From: Streptomyces filipinensis
GTDB taxonomy: Bacteria > Actinomycetota > Actinomycetes > Streptomycetales > Streptomycetaceae
Assembly: GCF_014649495.1 (NCBI RefSeq)
Contig: NZ_BMTD01000005.1
Coordinates: 1 to 64,000, forward strand
Reading direction: 5' to 3'
Length of the DNA: 64,000 nucleotides
Within the stretch, counting starts at the first letter, position 1. Each line of letters begins with the position of its first letter. Shown in pieces: positions 17,371-25,479 of this stretch. The position numbers and the translations under genes are program-made. The notes below the pieces were generated by a model. That model saw nothing but the letters and a program-made list of their open reading frames with translations. It had not been told where the DNA came from and did not search any database.

Positions 17371-18081
17371 TTGACCACAGCATCCGTGCTGATGGCCGAC
17401 GTCTTCGAAGTCCAGCCGTACACCTCCCACTGCGAAGTCATCCTGGGCGAGGGTGCCCATGCGGTGATCGGTGTGTCCCCGGGCAACAGCTACTTCTCCG
17501 CGCGTCGCCTGCACGACCTCGCCCGCTGGGGGCTGGACCACTTCGACAGGGTCGACTTCGTCTACACCGACCTGTACGTCACCGAGATGTACGAGGCCTC
17601 CGGCTACCCTCCGGACGAGGCCCGGCGCAAGGCGGTGAAGAACCTGCGCGGGGTGCGCGCCAAGGTCCGTGACGCGGTGTCGGCGGCCGACCCGGACGGC
17701 CTGCGGCTGGACTGGCACCCCATGTCGGAGTTCCGCACCAACCCCGCCTACCAGGAGATCCACCGGCACCTGCAGGCGCGACTGGCCTCCGACGGGGCCT
17801 TCCGGGCCGTGTGTGACGCCTTGGTGAATCGTTTCCTCAGCGCTCGGGGCGAGGCACCGACCGAGCGGCAGCGCGCCGTGTGCCTGGAGTACGTCTGCGC
17901 CGAGGCCCCGCTCTTCCTGGACACCCCCGCCATCCTCAAAGCGCCCTCCTCTCTCAACTGCTACCACCAACTGCTGCCGATGGCCGAGCTGTTGTACTCC
18001 CGCGGCGCCGGCCTGCGCGCCTCCCGCAACCAGGGCCACGCCATCGTCACCCCCATCGCCCTGGAAGGAGCCGTGGCATGA
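17371..18081 (+). CDS. tRNA-dependent cyclodipeptide synthase (CDPS), NYH subfamily
   Basis: 236 residues from TTG 17371, chosen because GGAGGA lies 8 nt upstream. CDPSs take two aminoacyl-tRNAs and form a cyclic dipeptide. The catalytic residues align with AlbC: Ser36 (AlbC Ser37) in VIGVSPGNSYFS, Tyr174 and Glu178 in CLEYVCAEAPLFLDTP (AlbC Tyr178, Glu182), and Tyr198 in NCYHQ (AlbC Tyr202). Asn39 with Tyr198-His199 places it in the NYH subfamily, which includes AlbC and the mycobacterial cyclo(Tyr-Tyr) synthase Rv2275. It overlaps the next gene by ATGA. The product cannot be read from the sequence, but the CYP121-like partner suggests cyclo(Tyr-Tyr) or a related aromatic product. Confidence 0.95.
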   Translation: MTTASVLMADVFEVQPYTSHCEVILGEGAHAVIGVSPGNSYFSARRLHDLARWGLDHFDRVDFVYTDLYVTEMYEASGYPPDEARRKAVKNLRGVRAKVRDAVSAADPDGLRLDWHPMSEFRTNPAYQEIHRHLQARLASDGAFRAVCDALVNRFLSARGEAPTERQRAVCLEYVCAEAPLFLDTPAILKAPSSLNCYHQLLPMAELLYSRGAGLRASRNQGHAIVTPIALEGAVA

Positions 18082-19289
18082 CCACCGCCCCCGACACCCG
18101 CACCGACCACCCGCCCCTGCTCGACTTCCCGTTCTCCTGGAACGGCACCGAGGTCCCCGCCGAGGTCGAGGAGCTACGCGCCGCCACCCCCGTACGGCGC
18201 GTGCGCACCCTCGCCGGTGACGAGGCCTGGCTGGTGTCGTCGTACGACCTGTGCGCACAGGTCCTGAAGGACGACCGGTTCTCCCTGAAGGACACCTCCG
18301 CCCCCGGAGTGCCCCGGCAGTACGCGCTCACGATCCCGCCCGAGGTCGTGAACAACATGGGCAACATCACCGGCGCCGGGCTGCGCCGGGCGGTGCTGAA
18401 GGCGCTCAACCCGAAGTCCCCGGGCCTGCTGGAGTGGCTGCGCGAGGAGGCACACCGGCTGGTGGACCGCATGGTGGCCGACGGCCCGACGACCGACCTG
18501 CGCGACGCGTTCTGCGAGCCCTACTCGGCCGGCATGCACTGCCGCATCCTCGGCATCCCGCAGACCGAGGCCCCGGCGTTCCTGCGCAGTCTCGACATCG
18601 CCTTCATGAACTCGCCGTGCCCGATCACCGGCGCGAAGATCAACTGGGACCGGGACATCTCCCGGATGACGGCCCTGCTCGACGACCCGGCGACGCACGG
18701 CCTGATGGGCGAACTCGCCGCCCTGCGCGACGACCCCGACTACGCCCACCTCAGCGACGAGATGCTGGCCACGGTCGGGGTCACGATGTTCGGCGCGGGC
18801 GTCATCTCCACCGCGGGCTTCCTCGCGATGGCCCTGGTGTACCTGCTCACCCACCCCATCGCCCGCGATCTCCTGCGGGACCGGCCGGACCTGATCGGCC
18901 CGGGCGTGGAGGAGCTGCTGCGGGTCAACCTCTCCATCGGTGACGCCCTGCCCCGCCTCGCCCTGGAGGACGTCCGGCTCGGCGACGTCGACATCCGCGC
19001 GGGCGAACTCGCCCTGGTGCTGGTGGAGGGCGCCAACCTCGACCCGGAGAAGTTCCCCGACCCGCACCGCTTCGACATCCACCGCGAGAACTCCGCCGAC
19101 CACCTCTCCTTCGGCGGCGGCGCTCACTACTGCCCCGCGACCGCGCTCGGCCGCGCGCACGCCCGGATCGCCCTGGAGGTCCTCCTCGACCGCCTCCCGG
19201 ACCTCGCGCTCGCCGTACCGCCCGGCCAACTGGTGTGGCGCACGGGCTTCATGAAGCGGATCCCCGAGCGGCTCCCGGTCACCTGGTAA
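18078..19289 (+). CDS. CYP121-like cytochrome P450 (mycocyclosin synthase homologue)
   Basis: 403 residues, starting in the ATGA overlap with the CDPS. Long stretches match what I remember of M. tuberculosis CYP121: PPEVVNNMGNI, AKINWDRDI, FGAGVIST, GVEELLR, ELALVLVEGAN and a C-terminus IPERLPVxW. CYP121 couples the two tyrosines of cyclo(Tyr-Tyr) by a C-C bond. ExxR is E279-R282 and the heme Cys is Cys352 in FGGGAHYCPATALG, where the usual Gly after CP is Ala. The I-helix lacks the acid-Thr pair, as in CYP121, with Ser244 at the CYP121 Ser237 position. CYP121 Gln385 and Arg386 correspond to Met392 and Lys393, so chemistry or substrate may differ. No dedicated ferredoxin is adjacent. Confidence 0.92.
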   Translation: MTTAPDTRTDHPPLLDFPFSWNGTEVPAEVEELRAATPVRRVRTLAGDEAWLVSSYDLCAQVLKDDRFSLKDTSAPGVPRQYALTIPPEVVNNMGNITGAGLRRAVLKALNPKSPGLLEWLREEAHRLVDRMVADGPTTDLRDAFCEPYSAGMHCRILGIPQTEAPAFLRSLDIAFMNSPCPITGAKINWDRDISRMTALLDDPATHGLMGELAALRDDPDYAHLSDEMLATVGVTMFGAGVISTAGFLAMALVYLLTHPIARDLLRDRPDLIGPGVEELLRVNLSIGDALPRLALEDVRLGDVDIRAGELALVLVEGANLDPEKFPDPHRFDIHRENSADHLSFGGGAHYCPATALGRAHARIALEVLLDRLPDLALAVPPGQLVWRTGFMKRIPERLPVTW

Positions 19290-19510
19290 CCCGCGGCACC
19301 CCGCCATCCGCACACCGTCCCTGCCCCGGCACCCCCGCGGGGCACCGAAGGGACCGACCGCTGGATGGCGGGGGCGCCGGACCCGGCGACGGGGCCGTGC
19401 TCCGGGTCTGCCCGGCGGCCGGCCGGGGGGCGCCGGCATTCCCGTCCGGCCGGCGGGCGTTGGACACCCTGGCGCGCCGGACCGGTACGGGTGTCTCTCC
19501 CGGAGTGCGG

Positions 19511-20377
19511 TCAGCGTGCGACGCGGGTCAGGCCCACCGGATTGCCCGGTGGCAGCATCCCCGAACTCTCGACCGCGCGGGCCAACGGGTTCAGCAACTC
19601 GGCGAGGCGCGCGGTGCGCTCGGTGCCCAGCGCGGTCCACGGTCCTTCCGCCGCCGCGTCCGTCAGCGCCTCCACCTCCGCGCGGACGGCCACCCCGGCG
19701 GCGCTGAGCGAGCCGTCGGCGGCGAGCAGCCCGCGCTCGCGCAGCCGTGCCGTGGCCGCCTCCCAGTCCGACTGGTCCCACCTGCGCGTCTCCCGCAACA
19801 GCGCCCCGTCGGACTCGCCGGCCGCGGCCTTGAGCACCATGGCCTCGACGGGCCCGAGCCCCCGGCTCACCAGCACCGCGACATGCGAGTCGCCGCGGTG
19901 TTCGCGCAGGGTCGTCAGAGCCTGCCACAGCCGCGCGGTGGGGCGGCCAGGGCGCTCCAGTGCCTGATTCGCGGCGGCCAGCACCCGGCCCGTGGTGTCC
20001 GCCGCCGCGGCGGCCTCCCACGCGAGGTCGGCGGCCTCGGCGAACTCGGCCGAGCGCACGGTGTCCGCTCCGAACAGGCCGTCCATCGCCGCGTCCAGGG
20101 CGTCCTGACGAGCGGCCAGCACCTCGGCGGGAGTCGCGTACGTCCAGGCGTCGGGCAGCGCCCTGGTCACCCGGTCGGCGTGGAAGACGTAGAAGCAGCT
20201 CGTCACGACGGACGGCGCAACGCTGCCGAGCGGTGCGGCGCGCAGCGCGAAGTACCCCATCCAGAACCCGCGCATCCCGAGCGCGTCCGTGGCCCGGCGC
20301 ACCTCCGGCGCGAAGTACACGAGATCGTGCACCGGCTCGTAGCGCTCCCACAGCTCCCGTGCCATCCCCTCCGCCAC
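19511..20377 (-). CDS. SCO6745-family protein
   Basis: 288 residues. The GTG at 20377 is chosen because GGGAGGA lies 5 nt upstream; the ATG 12 bp further in has poor spacing. The chain starts MARELWERYEPVHDLVYFAPE and includes GYFALRAAPLG, both typical of the SCO6745 family, a set of all-helical actinobacterial proteins of unknown function with a winged-helix-like C-terminal half (WDQSDWEAATARLRERGLL). It is often found near MarR/TetR-type control. A perfect 18-bp palindrome stands 52 bp upstream of the start. It converges on the CDPS operon and is not part of it. Confidence 0.8.
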   Translation of the reverse strand: MAEGMARELWERYEPVHDLVYFAPEVRRATDALGMRGFWMGYFALRAAPLGSVAPSVVTSCFYVFHADRVTRALPDAWTYATPAEVLAARQDALDAAMDGLFGADTVRSAEFAEAADLAWEAAAAADTTGRVLAAANQALERPGRPTARLWQALTTLREHRGDSHVAVLVSRGLGPVEAMVLKAAAGESDGALLRETRRWDQSDWEAATARLRERGLLAADGSLSAAGVAVRAEVEALTDAAAEGPWTALGTERTARLAELLNPLARAVESSGMLPPGNPVGLTRVAR

Positions 20378-20428
20378 CGCTTCCTCCCACCGCGTCGACG
20401 TGTGCCGTGCCGTCGGGATCAGCCTGCT

Positions 20429-20446
20429 TTATGACGGCCGTCATAA
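20429..20446. promoter_or_regulatory. Perfect 18-bp operator palindrome TTATGACGGCCGTCATAA
   Basis: Uninterrupted perfect palindrome, AT-ended in GC-rich DNA, 52 bp upstream of the SCO6745-family gene on the minus strand and downstream of the Vgb-like gene's stop (20496). Size and symmetry fit a dimeric TetR- or MarR-type repressor overlapping a promoter. Confidence 0.7.
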
Positions 20447-20495
20447 CAAGAGGGGGCGGGTATCGGGAGCGCGCTTCGCCCGGCGCTGCCGGACC

Positions 20496-21491
20496 TCACC
20501 CGGGCGGCGTCCGGACCCGGCCCACGGCGTTGCCGATCAGTTCGGTGAACCACACGGTCCGGTCGGGGCCCGTGGTCAGCCGGAAGGGCACCCGGGCGGC
20601 GCCGTCCGGCACCGGGAAGGTGGTGATCGCGCCCTGAGCGGTGATCCGGCCGATCCGGCCGGACCGGTCGGCGTACCAGACGTGCCCGTCGGGCCCGCGG
20701 GTGATGCCGCGCGGCCCGGCGCCCGGGCCCGGCAGCGCGAAACGGGTGACGTCGCCGCCGTAGCCGATGCGTTCGACGGCGTTCGAGCCCGAAGTGGTGA
20801 GCCACATTCCGCCGGGTCCGGCGGCGATGTCCTCAGGATGGCCGTCGGCGCGGGGCAGCGGATACTCCGTGATGCCGCCCGAGGGGGTGATCCGGCCGAC
20901 CTTCCCGGTGGCCGGCTCGGTGAACCACAGCGCCCCGTCGTCACCCGGCGCGATGGAGTGCGGGGAGGTGCCCGCGGTGGGGAGCCGGTACTCGCTGATC
21001 CGTCCGGAGGTGGTGATCCGGCCGATCCCGTCCGTGTCCGCCTCGGTGAACCACAGCGCCCCGTCCGGCCCGCGCGCGATCCCGGCCGGTCCGCTGTCGG
21101 CCGTGGGGATCGGGAACTCCGTGAGACGGCCGGAGGTGGTGATGCGGCCGATTCTGTCGGCGGCGGTCTCCGCGAACCACAGGGCTCCGTCGGGCCCCTC
21201 GGTGATCGAGGTGGGGCCGGTGTCCGGATCGGAGGTGGGGAAGTCGGTCATGGTGCCGTCGGACGCGATCCGCCCGATCCTTCCGACACCGCTCTCGGTG
21301 AACCACACGGCCTGGTCCGGACCCGCGGCGATGCCGGAAGGGGCGCTGTAGGCGGCGGTGGTCACCGGAAACTCCGTCACATCCCCGCCGTCGGCCCGGG
21401 CGGGGACGGTGATCACGGCGACACCGGTCAGCGCGCCCAGCGCCGCTGCGGACAGCCGGACGCCTCGTCTCAGCAGGTCGGTCCCGGGCAT
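20496..21491 (-). CDS. Secreted virginiamycin B lyase-like beta-propeller
   Basis: 331 residues with a signal peptide (LSAAALGALTGVAVITVPARADGG). The rest is seven blades of about 42 residues with the recurrent xGPDGALWFTExxxxxIGRI pattern of Vgb streptogramin lyases. Vgb linearises type B streptogramins inside the cell, while this protein is predicted to be exported. The blade near residue 230 reads GGMWLTTSGSN instead of WFTE, so the metal/catalytic residues of Vgb may not be kept. It could be an NHL/SMP-30-like binding protein rather than a resistance enzyme. AAGGAG precedes the ATG. Confidence 0.8.
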   Translation of the reverse strand: MPGTDLLRRGVRLSAAALGALTGVAVITVPARADGGDVTEFPVTTAAYSAPSGIAAGPDQAVWFTESGVGRIGRIASDGTMTDFPTSDPDTGPTSITEGPDGALWFAETAADRIGRITTSGRLTEFPIPTADSGPAGIARGPDGALWFTEADTDGIGRITTSGRISEYRLPTAGTSPHSIAPGDDGALWFTEPATGKVGRITPSGGITEYPLPRADGHPEDIAAGPGGMWLTTSGSNAVERIGYGGDVTRFALPGPGAGPRGITRGPDGHVWYADRSGRIGRITAQGAITTFPVPDGAARVPFRLTTGPDRTVWFTELIGNAVGRVRTPPG

Positions 21492-21989
21492 GGGGCGGCT
21501 CCTTCTCGGTGGGCCGGCGGCAAGGGCGCCGCCGGAAGGTGGGGGAGTGTCGGACTCAGGCTAGGAGCGCGCGCACGGCCGTACGATCCGGTCGACCCGC
21601 CGGGAGTACCACCGCTCCGGCCGGAACCCGTGCCGGGTGCGGGCCGGCAAGCGGGTTCCACGCGCTCCCCGGCCGTTGCCGGGGTCGACCGCCTGGCCTC
21701 CCGCCGAACGGCCCAGCACACCGCCCGCGGAGCGAGCCGTTCCGGGACGGGGGCCGCGGACAGGGGCTTGCTTATCGCCTTCATTCAGCGAGAGCAGAAT
21801 ATGCGCGGCAACCGTGGTCCGAGGGGGCCTGTCGAGTGGGACCACTGGGGCAGACGGGTGGCGCGGTGACACGGCTGGACGGCCCGGATGGTGGGAGCCG
21901 GGGCCCTCACTGACGGTGGTTCATGTCGAGGCCGGGTCTGTCCAGCTGATGAGGTATCCGCTGCCCGACCCCGGCGGAAGGACATCACT
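21492..21989. other. Divergent intergenic region
   Basis: About 500 bp between the Vgb-like gene (minus) and the repetitive surface protein (plus). A small CCCCGGC/GCCGGGG hairpin is at 21667-21684. An AT-richer patch at 21770-21810 may be a promoter. No small gene is convincing. Confidence 0.45.
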
Positions 21990-22652
21990 ATGCGTTCTGC
22001 ACGCATGCTTCTGGCGACGGCTGCCGCCACGGCCGCCCTCGCCTTCGCCGCTCCCGGTGCCGCGTTCGCGGTGCCCGCGGCCGACGGCGGAGGCCGTGAC
22101 GGCTCCTCGCACAGCCAGGGGCGCGACCATGACTCCGGCGACGACCACGGTCGCGACCAGGACGACTCGGGTCGCGGCCACGACAATGATCGCGGCGACG
22201 ACCACGGCAGCGGCCGCGGACACGACGAGCCGCGCGGTGGAATGCACACGGGTGGCGGAGCGCTCGCCCTGGTGCAGGGCAACGACTGGGGCTCGGACTC
22301 GGGGCGTGACGACAGCCGGTTCGATCCCGAGAGCTACCGGGACGGGGGCAAGAGCGGCGACCGGGACGGCGGTCGTGGCGATGACGAGCGTGGCGACGAG
22401 CGGGGCGGCAACGACGAGCGCGGCGGCGACGACGAGCGGGGCGGCAACGACGAGCGCGGCGGCAACGACGAGCGGGGCGGCGGCGAGCGGGGCGGCGGCG
22501 ACGGCCGCGAAAAGCCGCGCGGCGGTATGCACACCGGCGGCGGCGCGCTTGCCACTCCGAGTGTCACCGCGGGCGGTCTGGCCGTGCTGGGCGTCGGCGC
22601 CGCCGGCATGTACGCGATGCGCCGCAAGAAGGCCGGCCAGCCGGCCGTGTGA
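21990..22652 (+). CDS. Secreted Asp/Gly/Arg-rich repetitive protein with C-terminal anchor; candidate sortase substrate
   Basis: 220 residues from ATG 21990 (GGAAGGA upstream). A signal peptide (MLLATAAATAALAFAAPGAAFA) precedes a highly charged low-complexity region of Asp-His-Gly-Arg and then about seven (D/N)ERGG units. The motif PRGGMHTGGGALA occurs twice, once at about residue 80 and once just before the C-terminus. The protein ends with a hydrophobic segment (GGLAVLGVGAAGMYAM) and RRKK, the layout of a cell-wall sorting signal, but no clear LPxTG or LAxTG is seen. A class F-like sortase gene follows after a terminator. Confidence 0.75.
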   Translation: MRSARMLLATAAATAALAFAAPGAAFAVPAADGGGRDGSSHSQGRDHDSGDDHGRDQDDSGRGHDNDRGDDHGSGRGHDEPRGGMHTGGGALALVQGNDWGSDSGRDDSRFDPESYRDGGKSGDRDGGRGDDERGDERGGNDERGGDDERGGNDERGGNDERGGGERGGGDGREKPRGGMHTGGGALATPSVTAGGLAVLGVGAAGMYAMRRKKAGQPAV

Positions 22653-22682
22653 CCCGACGACTCGTCACCCGAGGCTGCGGCC

Positions 22683-22711
22683 GCCGCCGACGCGCGCACC
22701 GCGTCGGCGGC
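22683..22711. terminator. Terminator hairpin after the repetitive surface protein
   Basis: Perfect 12-bp arms (GCCGCCGACGCG and complement) around a 5-nt loop, 30 bp after the stop codon. It separates the surface protein from the sortase. Confidence 0.7.
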
Positions 22712-22914
22712 CCGCACCCCGCGTCGGCCGGCCTCCGGCCCCGCCCGCGCGCCGGTGACCTGCAGCGCGCGCCCGTACGCCCCCGACGACCGAGCCAGGC
22801 GCTCCGGCACCCCGCTCGCTGACGCCCCTGGACGTCCCTCCCGCGCGCCGGGTGTGTGCATCGGCGCCCTTGTTCTGATCCCCGTGCTGCCGCGACCGAG
22901 TGAGGTGGTGTCCG

Positions 22915-23586
22915 ATGGCAGCAGATCCCTCGTCCTCGCCCCCCGACCAACCGCCGGCGGACGGGCAGAGTCCGGGCCGCGGCGGGCGGCTGACGCTGTG
23001 GGGCGTGGCGCTCACGGTCCTCGCCGTCACCCTGTTCGGCGGACACCACGGCTCGGACGACGCGTCGCGGGCGTCCCGTGCCGCGGGCGCGGCCGCCGCC
23101 GCGCGGACCGATCCCCAGCAGTCCGGGAAGGCGCTGCCCCGCTCCGCTCCGACCCGTCTGGTCATCCCGAAGATCTCCGTGGACGCCCCCTTCACCACGC
23201 TGGACATCGGTGCCTCCGGCCAGCTGGAGCCCCCACCGGCGGGCGACACCAACCTCGTCGGCTGGTACGCCAAGGGGGTCTCGCCCGGTGAGCGGGGCAC
23301 CGCCGTCATCGCCGGGCACGTCGACACGACGACCTCCGCCGCCGTCTTCGCCGGCCTCGACGACCTGCAGCGCGGTGACCGCTTCACCGTGCAGCGCGCC
23401 GACGGAAGCGACGCCGAGTTCGTCGTGGACAGCGCCGAGACCTTCGCCAAGGACGACTTCCCCAGTCAGCGGGTCTACGCCGACGCCCAGCGCCCCGAGG
23501 TCCGGCTGATCACCTGCGCGGGGGACTACGACCACGATGTGCGGGACTACACCGACAACCTCGTCGTCTTCGCCCATCTGGTGTGA
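22915..23586 (+). CDS. Class F-type sortase
   Basis: 223 residues from ATG 22915. There is an N-terminal cytoplasmic tail, one transmembrane helix (WGVALTVLAVTLF, about 29-41), an Ala-rich stalk and a sortase domain starting TRLVIPKISVDAPF. The catalytic His is in IAGHVDT and the Cys in RLITCAG. The conserved late Arg expected in sortases is less clear here, with VRDYTDNLVVFAHL at the end. Sortases cleave a C-terminal signal and join the protein to peptidoglycan or pili. The neighbouring anchored protein at 21990 is the obvious candidate client. Confidence 0.9.
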   Translation: MAADPSSSPPDQPPADGQSPGRGGRLTLWGVALTVLAVTLFGGHHGSDDASRASRAAGAAAAARTDPQQSGKALPRSAPTRLVIPKISVDAPFTTLDIGASGQLEPPPAGDTNLVGWYAKGVSPGERGTAVIAGHVDTTTSAAVFAGLDDLQRGDRFTVQRADGSDAEFVVDSAETFAKDDFPSQRVYADAQRPEVRLITCAGDYDHDVRDYTDNLVVFAHLV

Positions 23587-23601
23587 GCCGGCCCGTACGG
23601 G

Positions 23602-24768
23602 TCAGGCGGCGGTGTCCGTGAAGGCGCCGCCCGGCGCGAACGCCAGCGCCGCGAACCGTTCGCCGATCCGGCGGTGGGCGGCGGCGTCCGGGTGGAGCCC
23701 GTCGGGCAGCGGCAGTTCGGCGGCGTCGGCCTCGCCGTACAGCTCACGCCCGTCGAGGAGGTGCAGATGCGGGTCGTCGGCCGCCCGCTCGCGCACGATC
23801 CTGGCCAGTTCGTCCCGGATGACTCCGAGGGTGAGTTTCCCGCTCGCCTTCTCCGCCGGATCCCCGGCCGCCCGGAACCGCAGCCGGCCCTCGCTCAGGG
23901 CGGAGAAGTCCGGGAGGCTCGGGCCGGGCGTGTCCTCGTGGAGGGGGCACAGGATCGGCGAGACGACGAGCAGCGGGGTGCCCGGGTGGCCGTCGCGCAC
24001 GGTGTCGAGGAAGCCGTGGACGGCGGGGCCGAACGCGCGCAGCCGCATCAGGTCGGTGTTCACGAGGTTGATGCCCAGCTTGACGCTGATCAGGTCAGCG
24101 GGCGTGTCGCGCAGCGTGCGCGCGGTGAAGGGGTCGAGCAGGGCGCTGCCGCTCAGCCCCAGGTTGATCAGATCCACGCCGCCGAGGGACGCGGCGAGCG
24201 CGGGCCAGGTGGTGGTCGGGCTCGCGGCGTCCGAGCCGTGACTGATGGAACTGCCGTGGTGCAGCCACACCCTGCCGCCCTGGTCCGGTACGGGTTCCAC
24301 GGGTGCGTCGGTGCGCAGCGCGACGAGTTCGGTCGTCTCGTTGTGCGGCAGCCAGATCTCCACGACCTTGACGGCACCGGGCAGTCCGGCGAAACGGAGG
24401 GTGCCGACGGGGCCCGGCCGGTGTTCCGTGGTCCCGGCGGCCATGTCGACCGTGAGGGTGCTGCCGCCGGCGACCCGGCCGCTGCCGGCCGGACGTCCGT
24501 CGACGAGCAGGTCGTACACGCCGTCCGGGCGGGGCGGTGCGCCGACGTAGACCCGCTTGGTCGGCAGGGCGTCCAGCTCGACCGTGGTAGCGCGGGTGCG
24601 GAAGACCAGCCGTACGCCGGAAGGCTGGGACTCCGCCATGGCCAGCTGCGGATCGGCACACTGCGCACGCGCGCGGGCCGGCAGCCGGTGCGGCAGCAGC
24701 CCATGGGCGGTGCGTTCCAGATCGAGGGCGCCACGCAGGAGTTCGGGGGTGATCGGGATGGTGTCCAT
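23602..24768 (-). CDS. SGNH/GDSL-family hydrolase
   Basis: 388 residues, no signal peptide. The N-terminal half (about 20-170) is beta-rich, like the sugar-esterase accessory domain. The C-terminal SGNH domain shows HGSSISHGSD (block I with nucleophile Ser), NLGLSGSALL (block II Gly), KLGINLVN (block III Asn) and LPDGLHPDAAAH (block V Asp-His). It probably removes acyl groups from carbohydrates or small molecules. It is followed on the same strand by nothing and preceded by the TetR gene 82 bp upstream, which may control it. A GH51 arabinofuranosidase relic upstream hints at a former carbohydrate locus. Confidence 0.87.
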   Translation of the reverse strand: MDTIPITPELLRGALDLERTAHGLLPHRLPARARAQCADPQLAMAESQPSGVRLVFRTRATTVELDALPTKRVYVGAPPRPDGVYDLLVDGRPAGSGRVAGGSTLTVDMAAGTTEHRPGPVGTLRFAGLPGAVKVVEIWLPHNETTELVALRTDAPVEPVPDQGGRVWLHHGSSISHGSDAASPTTTWPALAASLGGVDLINLGLSGSALLDPFTARTLRDTPADLISVKLGINLVNTDLMRLRAFGPAVHGFLDTVRDGHPGTPLLVVSPILCPLHEDTPGPSLPDFSALSEGRLRFRAAGDPAEKASGKLTLGVIRDELARIVRERAADDPHLHLLDGRELYGEADAAELPLPDGLHPDAAAHRRIGERFAALAFAPGGAFTDTAA

Positions 24769-24850
24769 GGTGTCGCCCTGCGTTTCGGGGAGGTCGTAGG
24801 AGGCCGTAAGGCGTGGTGAGAGGGGGGAGCGGCCGTGCGAGGTGCTGGGA

Positions 24851-25420
24851 TCAGGCCGTGGGCCAGGCGCGCAGCAAGGAGTCGAGGGCGTCCAGGATGC
24901 GGGTCCAGGACTCCTGGGAGTCGGGGGCGCTGTGGCTGAACCCGCCGGCCGTCTCCAGGCTGACGTAGCCGTGGAAGACGCTGCCGAGGAGCCGGACCGC
25001 GTGGGTCTGCCCGGGTTCGGGCAGATCGTAGCCGCGCAGGATCGCCCGGGTCATCTGCGCGTGCCGGCCGCCCGCGCTCGCGGCCGCCGCCTCGGGGGTC
25101 AGCGGGTGCCGGGCCGCCGCGTAGCGGCCGGGGTGCGCGCGGGCGTAGTCGCGGTACGCGTCGGCGAACGCGATGAGGGCGTCCTTGCCGGCCCGGCCGG
25201 CGAGCGCGTCGGCCGCGCGGTCGGCCAGCTCCTCCAGTGCGAGCAGCGCGATCCGGGTCTTGAGGTCCTGGGAGTTCTTCAGGTGCGAGTAGAGGCTCGC
25301 GACCTTCACATCGAACCGCCGGGCCAGCGCGGACACGGTCACCTGGTCGAAGCCGACCTCGTCGGCCAGCTCCGCACCCGCACGGACCAGCCGGTCGGTC
25401 GTCAGACCTGCGCGAACCAT
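24851..25420 (-). CDS. TetR-family transcriptional regulator
   Basis: 189 residues from ATG 25420 with GGAGGG upstream. The N-terminal TetR helix-turn-helix is clear: LTTDRLVRAGAELADEVGF then VSALARRFDVKVASLYSHLKN (about 5-50). The C-terminal ligand domain contains LLGSVFHGYVSLETAGGFSH, as in the WHG-type TetR group. Two palindromes lie immediately upstream of the ribosome site, consistent with autorepression. The likely targets are itself and the GDSL hydrolase downstream. Confidence 0.9.
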   Translation of the reverse strand: MVRAGLTTDRLVRAGAELADEVGFDQVTVSALARRFDVKVASLYSHLKNSQDLKTRIALLALEELADRAADALAGRAGKDALIAFADAYRDYARAHPGRYAAARHPLTPEAAAASAGGRHAQMTRAILRGYDLPEPGQTHAVRLLGSVFHGYVSLETAGGFSHSAPDSQESWTRILDALDSLLRAWPTA

Positions 25421-25438
25421 CGGCTCTCTCCCTCCTGC

Positions 25439-25473
25439 CATAAGTGATTATGCAGTTTCCTAAATGCTTTAGG
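25439..25473. promoter_or_regulatory. Pair of operator palindromes upstream of the TetR gene
   Basis: CATAA-N4-TTATG (25439-25452) and CCTAAA-TGC-TTTAGG (25459-25473), both perfect. They are AT-rich and 20-50 bp upstream of the TetR start, the usual place for autoregulation. Confidence 0.65.
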
Positions 25474-25479
25474 CAAATG

